This document shows, piece after piece, positions 8,544-17,648 of a stretch of 64,000 bases of DNA. A program made the translations under genes and the position numbers. The stretch's first letter is position 1, and each line of letters starts with the position of its first letter. Source of the stretch: Caulobacter sp. NIBR1757 (GTDB lineage: Bacteria; Pseudomonadota; Alphaproteobacteria; Caulobacterales; Caulobacteraceae); the NCBI RefSeq assembly GCF_027912495.1, contig NZ_CP115463.1, positions 434,001 to 498,000 of the forward strand, read 5' to 3'. The notes below the pieces were generated by a model. The model was given only the letters and a program-made list of their open reading frames with translations. It did no database searches and had not been told where the DNA came from.

Positions 8544-8899
8544 AGCTCCTGCTCGATCACCCACTGGCCGGTCATCTTGCGCCAGACGGCCAGGTAGTCG
8601 CCGGCCAGGGTCTGGTCCTTCCAGCGCCCCACCCAGGTCCCGCGCTCGGCGGCGCGGGCGTCGTCCATGTCGACCGTTATCTGGGCGGGCGTCCGTTCAT
8701 AGGTGATGAAGTCCGGGTCGGCGAACTGGGCGGCGAAGGCCTCGACGATGCGCCTCACACCGCTGATCAGGCCGCCCTCGCCGCCGATCAGGTTGGCGTC
8801 GGCCACGAAGAACGGGGCCAATCGCTGCGCCTCATGGGCGGCGATGAATTTGTTGGTCAGGCGGCGGCGGGCGCGGATGGCGTCTTCGCTGGAGGGCAT
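8516..8899 (-). CDS. SnoaL/NTF2-like (DUF4440-type) protein
   Basis: A 127-residue soluble protein with the cone-shaped NTF2-like pattern: an N-terminal helix (IRARRRLTNKFIAAHEAQRL), then DANLIGGEGGLISGVRRIVE, then paired strands (RGTWVGRWKDQTLAGDYLAV, GQWVIEQELYVTL). Members include small ligand-binding proteins and isomerases; without clear catalytic residues no reaction is proposed. It is convergent with the MATE gene and lies 25 bases downstream of the WecG-type gene on the same strand. Confidence 0.75.
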   Translation of the reverse strand: MPSSEDAIRARRRLTNKFIAAHEAQRLAPFFVADANLIGGEGGLISGVRRIVEAFAAQFADPDFITYERTPAQITVDMDDARAAERGTWVGRWKDQTLAGDYLAVWRKMTGQWVIEQELYVTLSREG

Positions 8900-8924
8900 G
8901 GCCCCAGACTAGCGCCTGGAGCCC

Positions 8925-9704
8925 TCAGCGGCGAGCGGCGGCGGCCTTGAGATCGGCGAGCATGGCCGGGGTCAGAACCCAGGGCTCGACCAGGTAGCGA
9001 TAGGCCAGCCGGGCCGGTTGCGAGACCAGGCGGAACAGCCACTCGAGGCCGAGGCGCCCCATCCAGCGCGGCGCGGCGACCTGCACGCCGGCCTCGTAGT
9101 CGAAGGCGGCGCCGACCGGGAAGAAGACACCCCGGGCGATGCGGCGGCGGTTCTCGGCGATCCACTGCTCCTGCCGCGGCATGCCCATGCCGACCAGGAT
9201 GATGTCCGGCCCGAACTCGGCGATGGCCCGCAGGACAGCGTGGTTCTCCAGCCCCTGAACGTTGAAATAGCCGTGGTGCTCGCCCAGCTGCACGTCCGGA
9301 TGCCGCTCGAGGATGGCCTGCCGCGCCTTGGCGCCGACACCCGGCGCGCCGCCGACGTGGAATACCCGCCAGCCGCATTCGGCCGCCCTGGCCCAGAAGT
9401 CCTCGCGCCAGTCGAGGTAGGTGGAGCGATGCTCGCGGTCGACCTCGAGGCCGACCAGTTTCGCCCAGGCGATCATCGGCACGGAGTCGATCTGCACCAG
9501 GTCGGCGTCGTCGAAGAAGTCGCGCAGTTCCGGTTTGGTCGCCAACAGCGCCAGACTATGCAGATTGTGGTTGGCGATGACCGCCGTGCCGCCGCCGGCC
9601 ACGAAGGCCTCCGTCGCCGCCAGCATGCCGGCGGGCGTCAAGGCATCGACTTCGCCGCCCAGAAGACGGAGACGATGGGTTTGCAGGGGCAGGGCGTGTT
9701 CCAT
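8925..9704 (-). CDS. WecG/TagA/CpsF-family glycosyltransferase
   Basis: This 259-residue protein transfers an amino-sugar residue to a lipid-linked acceptor in surface polysaccharide synthesis. Family signatures are NHNLHSLALLATKPELRDFF and DLVQIDSVPMIAWAK near the N-terminus, GPDIILVGMGMPRQEQWI in the middle, and PRWMGRLGLEWLFRLVSQP near the C-terminus. In Caulobacter the holdfast enzyme HfsJ belongs to this family; whether this gene is its orthologue cannot be decided without comparison. No other polysaccharide genes are adjacent, so it may act with genes elsewhere. Confidence 0.9.
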   Translation of the reverse strand: MEHALPLQTHRLRLLGGEVDALTPAGMLAATEAFVAGGGTAVIANHNLHSLALLATKPELRDFFDDADLVQIDSVPMIAWAKLVGLEVDREHRSTYLDWREDFWARAAECGWRVFHVGGAPGVGAKARQAILERHPDVQLGEHHGYFNVQGLENHAVLRAIAEFGPDIILVGMGMPRQEQWIAENRRRIARGVFFPVGAAFDYEAGVQVAAPRWMGRLGLEWLFRLVSQPARLAYRYLVEPWVLTPAMLADLKAAAARR

Positions 9705-9764
9705 GGACCACCGTTCTAGGGGGTCTCGCTTTCAACGCGGTTAGGAGGCGTGGTTAAGCAGGCG

Positions 9765-10025
9765 TCACCGGAACTTCAGTTTCAGGCCCAGGATCACCGC
9801 CGACAGCACCAGGCAGACAGCGTTCGACAGCACCACCGGCCAACTGCCCGACATCGCGCCATAGGTCGTCCAGAGGACAAACCCGGTCACCGTCAGGGCG
9901 AACATGTTGAGGGACACCGACGAGGCGTCCTTCTCCTTCCAGATCTTGAAAATCTGCGGCGTGAAGCTGGTCATGGAACACAGCGCCGCCCCGACGCCCA
10001 CGGCGTTTATCCAGACCTTGTCCAT
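9765..10025 (-). CDS. SemiSWEET-type sugar transporter
   Basis: An 86-residue protein with three membrane segments and the SemiSWEET/PQ-loop pattern: AALCSMTSFTPQIFKIWKEK carries the PQ motif, followed by DASSVSLNMFALTVTGFVLW. SemiSWEETs work as dimers and allow sugars to equilibrate across the inner membrane. The length is that of a single three-helix unit. It lies between the WecG-type gene and the autotransporter on the same strand, with gaps of 60 and 43 bases. Confidence 0.9.
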   Translation of the reverse strand: MDKVWINAVGVGAALCSMTSFTPQIFKIWKEKDASSVSLNMFALTVTGFVLWTTYGAMSGSWPVVLSNAVCLVLSAVILGLKLKFR

Positions 10026-10033
10026 ACGGGCCG

Positions 10034-10061
10034 GAACGCGGGGAGACCCCCGCCGTTCCGA
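10034..10061 (-). terminator. Hairpin after the autotransporter gene
   Basis: GGAACGCGGGG and CCCCCGCCGTTCC form a strong stem just downstream of the autotransporter stop on the minus strand. No clear T-run follows, so it may be a weak or factor-assisted terminator or an mRNA-stabilising hairpin. Confidence 0.35.
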
Positions 10062-10068
10062 ACCCGCC

Positions 10069-13000
10069 CTAGAACATCATCCGGCCGGCCAGACGCAGGT
10101 TGTAGCGGTCCTCGCCCTCGGCGGTTTCCAGGTCGCCTTCGACGGCGACGTAGGACATCGGCGTGCCAGCCTTCAGGGAGAAGCCGATGATCGCCGCGCC
10201 CTCGCCCGGTTCGGTGGCGACCAGGGTGAAGGGGCTGCCGCCGTTGAAGTAGGCGACGGTATCGCCGATTTCGCCGGCCAGATGCTGGCGGTAGCCGATG
10301 CGCAGTTCCGGACGCCACCAGTTGTCGCGACCGAAGGTGGCCCCGAAGGCCAGTTCAGCGGCGGCCGACAGGCGGCTGCTGGTGCGCTCGTCGACGGTCA
10401 GACCGAGTCCGACATCGCCGTCCTCGTCACGCTCGCCTTCCGACAGGTAGATGTAGTCGAGGCTGACCTGCGGGCGGACGTAGAAGCGACCGAAACGGGC
10501 TTCGTAGGCGACCATGGCGTTGGCCGAGCCGGTGAAACCGCCCCAGTTGGCGGAGGCCTCGCGGATCACGCCGGTGTTGGTCGAGGTGACCGGGTCGATG
10601 AACCGGCGCTCGCCCTCGAACCAGCCGTAGCCGGCCGCGCCGCGGGCCGCGAACAGCCAGCCGCCGATGTTGCGCCGGTAATAGACGCCGGCCTCGAGCA
10701 GCGAGACGTTGGTCTGTTCGCCGATCTGGGCGACGTCGTCCTTCTCTTCGGCGTTCATGTAGGCCAGGGTGGCGCCCAGCGCGCCGCCGTTGTCGTCCAT
10801 GCTCTCGTAGCCGGCGATGAAGCCGAAGGCCTTGGTTTCCGAACCGATGGAGATGCCGGTCTCGCGCAGCACGCCGACGTTGATCTCCTGCACCCAGACG
10901 CTGTCGGGACCGTATTTCTGGCCCATGTCAGGACGGGTGGCGGTCAGGCGGAAGAGGGCCTGGGTGGCGTTGTCGAGCGCCGAGAAGAGACCCTCGCCCT
11001 GGTCGGGCAGCAGTTGGTCGTAGAGCCGCAGGAAGTCCTTCTTGTTGGTCGCGCTGAGGAAGGCGTCGGCCAGTTCGTCATCGGCGAACAGCGCCTGGTA
11101 GACCGCGTCCAGGGCCGAACCCTGGTTTTCGGTGAGGCCCATCTCGGCGGCGTTGCGGCGGGCGATGGTCAGATAGACCTCGCCCAGGCCCGTGTTGGCC
11201 GTGGCGGTGATGTTGTAGAAGTAGGGGCGGTTCTCGGCCAGGGCGTCGGTGTTGACGGTCCCGAAGGTCAGGGCCCCGGCCTTGACGATGGTGTACTGGC
11301 TGCCGACGCCGATGTCGGAGTCGATCAGGCTGGTCAGTTCGAAGCCGATGGTCGAGCCGTTGGCGAAGCTGGCGGTGTCCATCTCGAACACCGTGTTGGT
11401 CCGACCGGCCGCGCCCTCCGGATCGATGGTCACGAACAGCTCGCCGTTGGCGGCCACGGTCAGGGCGTCGCCGCGCACCACGCTGGTGTTCACGGCGGTC
11501 AGGCGACCGTCGTTGATGGCGATGGTCAGCTGGTCGTCGAGGTTGGCCTCGGTGTAGCGATCGTTGCCGGTCGTCTCGTTGATCGCCTTCAGGTTCAGGA
11601 CATCGCCCTTGGCCTGGGCCCCGCCGCTGATCGTCAGGCTGTCGGCGCCGAGCCCGAAGGACATGGCGCCGATCAGGCCGCCGTTGCTCAGGGTCAGGCT
11701 GTCATTGCCCGTGCCGAACAGAATGTCGCCGACGATGACCGGTTCGTCGCCATCGTCGATGCCGTCTTCGTCCTGATCGGCGTCGTCGATCTCGTCGTCG
11801 CCGTCGTCGCCGTCCGGGCCCTTGTCGGCCAGGGTGACGGCGACACCGGCGGTGTTGTTGCGCAGGTCGATGGCGATCGCCCGGCCGTTGATCGCCTCGT
11901 TGTTGGGGTCGAGGTCGTCGTCGTCGCCGTCGTCGGCGTCGTCGTTGCGGACGATGGAGGCGAGGACGGTGCCGGTGATGTTGATGGTCTGCAGGGTGCC
12001 CGAGGCGTCGCGGATGGCGATGGCGCTGGCGTTTTCGCCCGAGCCGGTGGCCGAGACGAAGCCGCCGATGTTGAGCAGCGGGGCGGTGGACTCGGCGCTG
12101 ATGTCGATGGCGACCGCTTCGACCGCCGTTTCGTTGACCAGGCTGGCCGAGGTCGTCGAGGCGACCGCGACGATGGCCCCATCGATCAGGAGCTCATCGG
12201 CATCGACATCGCCGCGCAGCCACAGGGCATGGGCGTTGTTGTTGTAGGCGCGGACGGTGACGCTGCCGTCGATCCGCACGCCGCCGTTCATCTCGACGTG
12301 ATAGCCGGCCTGTTCACCGGCGTCGGTGAAGTCGCCATCGCTGTTGAGATCGACGGGCGCGCCGATCTGGATGGCCGTCGCGGCGACGTTGTCATAGATG
12401 CCATCGGCGCTCACCGAGCCACCGATGATCAGGCCGAAGTCCTTGTTGCCGCCGGCGTTGGTCCCGACGTTGCCGATGGTCACGGTCTCGGTGTTCGAGG
12501 CGATCAACAGGGCCGGCGCGCCGCCGAACACGGTGATGCTTCCGACGCCCTCGTTGCCGTCCGGGATGCCGTCGTTGTCGTAGTCGGTGTCGTCGGTGTC
12601 GAGGACGCCGTCGTTGTCGTCGTCGGTGTCGGCGGTGTCGAGCTGGCCGTCGCCGTCGTCGTCGTCGTCGGTGACGTTGGGCTTGCCGTCGCCGTCGAGG
12701 TCGTATTCGGCGCTGTTGAACGGCAGGGCAACCTGAATGCCGCCGGTGACGTTGCCGCTGACGCGGACCCCCGGGCCGCCCTGCAGCAGGTCGTCGGCGT
12801 CGAGGTTGTCCCGGGCTTCCTGGCTGAAGGGCCGGCTGGTGTAGCGATAGCCGCTGGCCGACACCCCGCCGCTGATCACCAGGCCGGCCGGATTGACGCC
12901 CGTGCCGATGTCGCCGGAGACGTCCACGCCCACGGCGTTCTCGCCCGACACGTTGACCGAACCGGAGACGAAGACGCCGTTGGCGCGCTGCAGGGCCGTG

Positions 13001-13614
13001 GCCCCGCCCGTCACATCGCCGGCGACGCGGATGCCGACGGCGTTGTCGCCGACGACGCTGATGGCGCCAAAGCTGCGGAGGAAGCCATCGACGTTGCTCT
13101 CGACGCTGATGCCGGCCGAGTCGTTGCCGACGACGATGATGCCGCCGCTGTTGAGGATGTTGCCGGTCAGGCCGCCGCCGCCGATCACGCGGATGCCGTA
13201 GCGGCCGGTTCCTTCGGCGAACTCGCCGTCCTCGTCGCCGTCCTTGTCGTCGTCCTTGGGCGTGTAGTCGTCGTTGTGGTTGATGGAGCCGGTGTTGGTC
13301 AGGTTGCCGGTGATCGGGCCGCCGGTGGTGTCGATCAGGATGCCGACCGCGTTGTCGACCGCCTTGGTCGTGATCGAGCCGGCGTTGTCGACGCTCTTGG
13401 CGGGGGCGTTCATGGTGATGGCCGGGCCGCCGGTGGTCAGCTCGAACTTGCCGGCGTTGGTCACCTTGATGTCATCGGCCGCGCCGTTGTTGACGGTGGC
13501 CGTGGAAACCCCTGTGGTGCGGGTATTGCTGATGGTCGTCTCGGCGAAAGCCGAGCCGGCGAACAGCAGGAGCGGAGCGACCGCCACCGTGGCGATCAGA
13601 CGCTTACGAACCAT
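10069..13614 (-). CDS. Large autotransporter (type Va) with calcium-binding acidic repeats in the passenger
   Basis: This 1181-residue protein starts with a signal peptide (VAVAPLLLFAGSAFA, cleavage near residue 24). The passenger (about 25-890) is built of short beta-helix-like repeats rich in NTGSI / GNVTGG / SGSVNVSGENAVGVDVSG. Residues about 301-355 are a run of thrombospondin-type-3-like acidic repeats (DDDNDGVLDTDDTDYDNDG), and another acidic Asp-rich stretch lies near residue 605-625. The last 280 residues form the outer-membrane beta-barrel ending in the aromatic AGRMMF. The protein should be displayed on or released from the cell surface. Its ligand is unknown. Confidence 0.9.
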   Translation of the reverse strand: MVRKRLIATVAVAPLLLFAGSAFAETTISNTRTTGVSTATVNNGAADDIKVTNAGKFELTTGGPAITMNAPAKSVDNAGSITTKAVDNAVGILIDTTGGPITGNLTNTGSINHNDDYTPKDDDKDGDEDGEFAEGTGRYGIRVIGGGGLTGNILNSGGIIVVGNDSAGISVESNVDGFLRSFGAISVVGDNAVGIRVAGDVTGGATALQRANGVFVSGSVNVSGENAVGVDVSGDIGTGVNPAGLVISGGVSASGYRYTSRPFSQEARDNLDADDLLQGGPGVRVSGNVTGGIQVALPFNSAEYDLDGDGKPNVTDDDDDGDGQLDTADTDDDNDGVLDTDDTDYDNDGIPDGNEGVGSITVFGGAPALLIASNTETVTIGNVGTNAGGNKDFGLIIGGSVSADGIYDNVAATAIQIGAPVDLNSDGDFTDAGEQAGYHVEMNGGVRIDGSVTVRAYNNNAHALWLRGDVDADELLIDGAIVAVASTTSASLVNETAVEAVAIDISAESTAPLLNIGGFVSATGSGENASAIAIRDASGTLQTINITGTVLASIVRNDDADDGDDDDLDPNNEAINGRAIAIDLRNNTAGVAVTLADKGPDGDDGDDEIDDADQDEDGIDDGDEPVIVGDILFGTGNDSLTLSNGGLIGAMSFGLGADSLTISGGAQAKGDVLNLKAINETTGNDRYTEANLDDQLTIAINDGRLTAVNTSVVRGDALTVAANGELFVTIDPEGAAGRTNTVFEMDTASFANGSTIGFELTSLIDSDIGVGSQYTIVKAGALTFGTVNTDALAENRPYFYNITATANTGLGEVYLTIARRNAAEMGLTENQGSALDAVYQALFADDELADAFLSATNKKDFLRLYDQLLPDQGEGLFSALDNATQALFRLTATRPDMGQKYGPDSVWVQEINVGVLRETGISIGSETKAFGFIAGYESMDDNGGALGATLAYMNAEEKDDVAQIGEQTNVSLLEAGVYYRRNIGGWLFAARGAAGYGWFEGERRFIDPVTSTNTGVIREASANWGGFTGSANAMVAYEARFGRFYVRPQVSLDYIYLSEGERDEDGDVGLGLTVDERTSSRLSAAAELAFGATFGRDNWWRPELRIGYRQHLAGEIGDTVAYFNGGSPFTLVATEPGEGAAIIGFSLKAGTPMSYVAVEGDLETAEGEDRYNLRLAGRMMF

Positions 13615-13791
13615 GGGTATTTCCCCGCAACCAGATCAGACTCTTCCGTCACTCCCCGATGCGGCGAAAATGCGTCAAGGTTCAACGCACTGTCCTCTTC
13701 GGAGAGCCCAACCCGTCTATCGCAAGGTTCAAGAGGGCGCCACACGAACGTGCAACATTGGCGCAATCGAATCGCCGAATCGAGGCTGTTG

Positions 13792-15021
13792 ATGTCGATC
13801 CTGAAGGCCCTGTGGCCGCTCCGCACCGCGGAGGCGCCGGCCGCGGAAGAGCCGCCGCCGCCGGCGGCCGTCCGCGCCGCTGACGTATCGCAGGGTCCCT
13901 TCCGCGCCCTGGTCGAAAGCCTGCCCGATCCGGTGCTGGTCATCGAGGGCGACCCGGACGAGCCGGCCTCACGCCGCATCGTCTTCGCCAACGCCGCCGC
14001 CCGCGACCTGCTGCCCGGCCGGCTGGAGGGCATGCGGCTGGTCACCGCCCTGCGCAATCCCGAACTGCTGGAGGCGGTCGATGAAGCCCTGCTCGGGGCC
14101 CCGGGCTCGGCCCAGATGGAGGCCGGCGGGGCGCAGGAGCGGATCTGGGCCGTGCAAACGCGGCCTTTGGGCCAGGGAAACTTCGGCCGGCTGGCCCTGC
14201 TGACCCTGCGCGACGAGACCGACGTGCGCCGGGCCGAACGCATGCGGGTCGACTTCCTGGCCAACGCCAGCCACGAGCTGCGCACGCCGCTGGCCTCGCT
14301 GTCGGGCTTCATCGAAACCCTGCGCGGCCACGCCAAGGACGACGAGCAGGCCCGCGAGACCTTCCTCGGCATCATGCAGGCCCAGGCCGAGCGCATGCGC
14401 CGGCTGATCGACGACCTGATGAGCCTGTCGCGCATCGAGCTGAACGAACACATCGCGCCGGAGGGCCGCCTCGACCTGGCGCTCGCGGTCACCGATGTGC
14501 TCGACGCCCTGGTGCCCCTGGTCCGCGAAAAGAATCTTTGCGTTTCGACACAGATGCCCGCCCGCGGGGCCGCCGACATCGACGGCGACCGCGACCAGAT
14601 TCTGCAGGTCATCCAGAACCTGGTTGAAAACGCCGTGAAATATTCCGGCAACGAAGGCGCCCTGAGCATCACCGTCAGCGCGCCGGTGGCCGACGATTCG
14701 ACCACCCCGGCCCTCGATCCGGCCGCCACCCGCATCACCCTGCTGGCCCCCGACCGGCCAGCGGGACGGCGATTCGCCCTGCTGCGGGTCACCGACCAGG
14801 GGCCCGGCATCCCGCGTGACCGCCTGCCCCGGCTGACCGAGCGATTCTATCGCGTCGAAGGCCAGAAGAGCGGCGGGACCCGACCCGGCACCGGGCTGGG
14901 CCTGGCCATCGTCAAGCACATCGTCAACCGGCACCGGGGCGGCATGGCCGTCGAAAGCGCCGAGGGACGCGGCGCCAGCTTCAGTGTCTGGCTGCCGCTC
15001 GCCGAGAAGGAAGCGACATGA
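13792..15021 (+). CDS. phoR: Phosphate regulon sensor histidine kinase PhoR
   Basis: PhoR phosphorylates PhoB under phosphate limitation. From the ATG at 13792 it has 409 residues: a PAS-like domain (about 35-140), the phospho-acceptor box [19 protein letters not shown] with His161, the N box ([12 protein letters not shown]), G1 ([11 protein letters not shown]) and G2 ([11 protein letters not shown]). No membrane segment is visible, unlike the classical enterobacterial PhoR, so membrane contact would need PhoU/Pst. It diverges from the autotransporter and overlaps the glycerophosphodiesterase gene by 4 bases. The pst-phoU-phoB operon faces it from the other side. Confidence 0.88.
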   Translation: MSILKALWPLRTAEAPAAEEPPPPAAVRAADVSQGPFRALVESLPDPVLVIEGDPDEPASRRIVFANAAARDLLPGRLEGMRLVTALRNPELLEAVDEALLGAPGSAQMEAGGAQERIWAVQTRPLGQGNFGRLALLTLRDETDVRRAERMRVDFLANASHELRTPLASLSGFIETLRGHAKDDEQARETFLGIMQAQAERMRRLIDDLMSLSRIELNEHIAPEGRLDLALAVTDVLDALVPLVREKNLCVSTQMPARGAADIDGDRDQILQVIQNLVENAVKYSGNEGALSITVSAPVADDSTTPALDPAATRITLLAPDRPAGRRFALLRVTDQGPGIPRDRLPRLTERFYRVEGQKSGGTRPGTGLGLAIVKHIVNRHRGGMAVESAEGRGASFSVWLPLAEKEAT

Positions 15022-16094
15022 TCGACCGGCGCGCGTTTGGATGGGGGGCCGCCGCCGCACTGGCGGCGGGAGGACAGGCCATGGCGACGGTGAACGCGCA
15101 CATTCCGGTGGTCATCGCCCACCGGGGCGCCAGCGGCGAGCGGCCGGAACATACCGCCTCCGCCTATCGCCTGGCCATCGGACAGTCGGCTGACTTCATC
15201 GAGCCCGACCTGGTGGTGACCAGGGACGGGGCCCTCGTCGCCCGGCATGAGAACGAGATCGGCGGTACGACCGACGTCGCGGTCCGGCCGGAGTTCGCCG
15301 CCCGCAAGGCCACCAAAGTCATCGACGGTGAACAGATCACCGGCTGGTTCACCGAGGACTTCACCCTGGCCGAGCTGAAGACCCTGCGCTGCCGCGAACG
15401 GCTGCCTAAGGTGCGGCCCGGCAACACCCTCTTCGATGGCCAGGACCAGATCCTCACCTTCGCCGAGGTGGCCGCCCTGGCGAAGACGGAGGGCGACCGG
15501 GTCGGCCGCCGCATCGGCCTCTATCCGGAGATGAAGCACCCGACCTATTTCGCCTCGGTCGGCCTGCCCATCGAGGGCCGGATGGCGGCGGCGCTGAAGG
15601 CCGCCGGCCTGGACGGTGCGGACGCCAACGCCTTCGTCCAGTGTTTCGAGGTCTCGCCGCTGAAAACCCTGCGCGGCCTGGTGAAGACGCCGTTGGTCCA
15701 GCTGATCAGCGACGAAGGCGGCCCCGCCGATGCGCCCGGAACCCTGTATGCGTCGATGGCGACGGCCGAGGGCCTCAAGGCCATCGGTTCCTATGCCGAC
15801 GGCGTCGGGCCCGAGAAGGGGCTGGTCGTCCCCACCGACGGCAAGGTCCTGCTGCCGGCGACCGCCTTCGTCACAGACGCCCATGCGGCGGGCCTGAAGG
15901 TGCATCCCTGGACCGTGCGCCGCGAGAATTCCTTCCTGCCGACGAGCCTGCGCGGCCCCGGCGACCTGAACGCGGCGGGCGATGTCCAGACGTTGCTGAT
16001 GGCCCTGTTCAAGGCCGGCGTCGACGGCGTCTTCAGCGATTTCCCCGGCGAGGCGGTGAAGGCGCGCAACCGCTTCATCGGGGCCAAGGCTTAG
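15018..16094 (+). CDS. Exported glycerophosphodiester phosphodiesterase (GlpQ type)
   Basis: The enzyme hydrolyses glycerophosphodiesters to glycerol-3-phosphate and an alcohol. The 358-residue protein opens with a twin-arginine-like signal ([17 protein letters not shown]), so the folded enzyme is probably exported by Tat. Catalytic segments include [35 protein letters not shown] and GLYPEMKHP, with DGVFSDFP near the end, as in GlpQ. The start overlaps the phoR stop (ATGA), so it should be translated together with the phosphate sensor, fitting a phosphate-scavenging role. An inverted-repeat element follows immediately. Confidence 0.92.
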   Translation: MIDRRAFGWGAAAALAAGGQAMATVNAHIPVVIAHRGASGERPEHTASAYRLAIGQSADFIEPDLVVTRDGALVARHENEIGGTTDVAVRPEFAARKATKVIDGEQITGWFTEDFTLAELKTLRCRERLPKVRPGNTLFDGQDQILTFAEVAALAKTEGDRVGRRIGLYPEMKHPTYFASVGLPIEGRMAAALKAAGLDGADANAFVQCFEVSPLKTLRGLVKTPLVQLISDEGGPADAPGTLYASMATAEGLKAIGSYADGVGPEKGLVVPTDGKVLLPATAFVTDAHAAGLKVHPWTVRRENSFLPTSLRGPGDLNAAGDVQTLLMALFKAGVDGVFSDFPGEAVKARNRFIGAKA

Positions 16095-16249
16095 TTCCTC
16101 CCCCATCGGGGGAGGTGGCGGCGGCGAAGCCGCTGACGGAGGGGGTCACCGCTCACGCCAGCGGGTAAACCTGCTCGAAGCACAACCGCCGGTGGGGACC
16201 CCCTCCACCATTGCTGCGCAATGGTCCCCCTCCCCCGATGGGGGAGGAA
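16095..16249. repeat. Intergenic inverted-repeat element (family A, copy 2)
   Basis: The 155-bp element has inverted ends TTCCTCCCCCATCGGGGGAGG / CCTCCCCCGATGGGGGAGGAA in outline (positions 16095-16115 and 16229-16249). An inner GGAGGGGGT / ACCCCCTCC pair sits about 50 bases from each end. It fills the gap between the convergent ends of the glycerophosphodiesterase gene and phoB. The end pattern matches the copies at 4703 and 52688. Confidence 0.85.
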
Positions 16250-16258
16250 CCTGAAGCC

Positions 16259-16951
16259 TTACGCCCCCATATCCAGCGAATAGCCGGCCGACCTTACCGT
16301 CCGGATCGGATCGACCTCGCGGCCCGAGTTCAGGGCCTTGCGCAGGCGGCCGATGTGCACATCCACCGTCCGCGCCTCGACATAGACGTCCGAGCCCCAG
16401 ACCGCGTCGAGCAGCTGTTCGCGGCTGAACACCCGGCCCGGATGCTGGATCAGGTGGTCGAGCAGGCGGAACTCCGTCGGCCCCAGATGCACCTCGCGCC
16501 CGTCGCGCTTCACCCGGTGGGCCACGCGATCGACGATGATGTCGCCATGGCTCAGCCGGTCGTCGGCCAGGCCCGGCCGGATGCGGCGCAACACGGCGCG
16601 GATGCGGGCCAGCAGCTCGGTCATCGAGAACGGCTTGACCACATAGTCGTCGGCCCCGGTGTCGAGGCCGCGGATACGGTCCGTCTCCTCGCCCCGGGCG
16701 GTCAGCATCAGCACCGGCAGGTTGCGGGTCTCCTGCTTCTGGCGCAGGCGGCGGCAGACCTCGATGCCCGAGACCTTGGGCAGCATCCAGTCGAGCAGCA
16801 GCAGATCCGGCTTGGCCTCGTCGATGACGATCAGGGCCTCCTCGCCGTCGCCAGCCAGCAGGACGCGATAGCCTTCCTTTTCGAGGTTGTACTGCAGCAG
16901 GGTCGCCAGGGCGTCCTCGTCCTCGGCGACCACGATGGTCGGCGTGCTCAT
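16259..16951 (-). CDS. phoB: Phosphate regulon response regulator PhoB
   Basis: This 230-residue OmpR-family regulator binds Pho boxes when phosphorylated. The receiver domain has the acidic pocket (VVAEDED), the phospho-acceptor Asp54 in LLLLDWMLP, and Lys106 in YVVKPFS. The C-terminal winged helix reads LGPTEFRLLDHLIQHPGRVF through RTVDVHIGRLRKAL and RTVRSAGYSL. It is the last gene of the pstC-pstA-pstB-phoU-phoB operon and overlaps phoU by 4 bases. Its kinase gene phoR lies on the opposite strand, 1.2 kb away across the glycerophosphodiesterase gene. Confidence 0.95.
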   Translation of the reverse strand: MSTPTIVVAEDEDALATLLQYNLEKEGYRVLLAGDGEEALIVIDEAKPDLLLLDWMLPKVSGIEVCRRLRQKQETRNLPVLMLTARGEETDRIRGLDTGADDYVVKPFSMTELLARIRAVLRRIRPGLADDRLSHGDIIVDRVAHRVKRDGREVHLGPTEFRLLDHLIQHPGRVFSREQLLDAVWGSDVYVEARTVDVHIGRLRKALNSGREVDPIRTVRSAGYSLDMGA

Positions 16952-17637
16952 TGGTGGGCCTCACCCTTGGGGCGTTGGTCGGTCAGCTCGTCGCCGGTGA
17001 TCTCGTAGTGGACGATCTCGGCGATGTTGGTGGCGTGGTCGCCGATCCGCTCGAGGTTCTTGGCGACGAACAGCAGGTGGGCCCCCGGCGTGATCGTGCG
17101 CGGATCGCCCATCATGTAGGTCAGCAGCTCGCGGAACAGGCTCTCGTAATGCTCGTCGACCTCGTCGTCGCGCGACCAGACGGCGGTCGCCCCGGCCAGC
17201 TCGCTGGAGGTGTAGGCGTCGAGCACGTCCTTCAGCCGCCCGGCCACCAGCTTGCCCATCCGTTCGATGGAACGGCTGACCGGCCCCGCCGTATCGCTCT
17301 CGGCCAGGATCAGGGATCGCTTGGCGATGTTCTTGGCCAGATCGCCGCAGCGTTCGAGGTTGGAGGCGATCTTCATCGCCGCCACGGTGCGGCGCAGGTC
17401 CACGGCCATCGGTTGGCGCAAGGCGATCAGCCGGATGGCGGCCCGTTCGATCTCGCCTTCCAGGGCGTCGAGCCGGCTGTCGCGCTCGACGATCTGTGCG
17501 GCCAGGGCGACATCGCGGCGGGCGAAGGCGCTGATGCTGTCGGCCACCTGGGCTTCGGCCAGGCCCCCCATGCGGGCGACCTCGGCGGTCAGGTGGTTCA
17601 GTTCTTCCTCGTAGGAGGTGACGATGTGGCTTTGCAT
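16948..17637 (-). CDS. phoU: Phosphate signalling protein PhoU
   Basis: PhoU links the Pst transporter to PhoR and restrains the Pho response when phosphate is ample. The 229-residue all-helical protein has the duplicated PhoU repeat: LNHLTAEVARMGGLAEAQVA and DLRRTVAAMKIASNLERCGD in the first half, and the matching LFVAKNLERIGDHATNIAEI in the second. These E/D-rich segments bind metal clusters in the family. It lies 11 bases downstream of pstB. Confidence 0.96.
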   Translation of the reverse strand: MQSHIVTSYEEELNHLTAEVARMGGLAEAQVADSISAFARRDVALAAQIVERDSRLDALEGEIERAAIRLIALRQPMAVDLRRTVAAMKIASNLERCGDLAKNIAKRSLILAESDTAGPVSRSIERMGKLVAGRLKDVLDAYTSSELAGATAVWSRDDEVDEHYESLFRELLTYMMGDPRTITPGAHLLFVAKNLERIGDHATNIAEIVHYEITGDELTDQRPKGEAHQ

Positions 17638-17648
17638 GACAGTCGCCC

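Noticed and set aside
12548..12710. DNA tandem repeat (GTC/GAC-rich) that could suggest a CRISPR or microsatellite
   Set aside because: It is in frame and encodes the DxDxDG repeats of the autotransporter; units are irregular and there are no spacers.
13640..13660. Pho box upstream of phoR (CCGTCAC)
   Set aside because: Only one half-site is present and the position 11 bases away does not match, so no Pho box is claimed there.
9904..13791. Very long plus-strand open frame running into phoR
   Set aside because: It is antisense to the autotransporter. The repetitive Val/Gly/Asp/Ala composition is the shadow of the Asp-rich passenger codons, so phoR is started at 13792.
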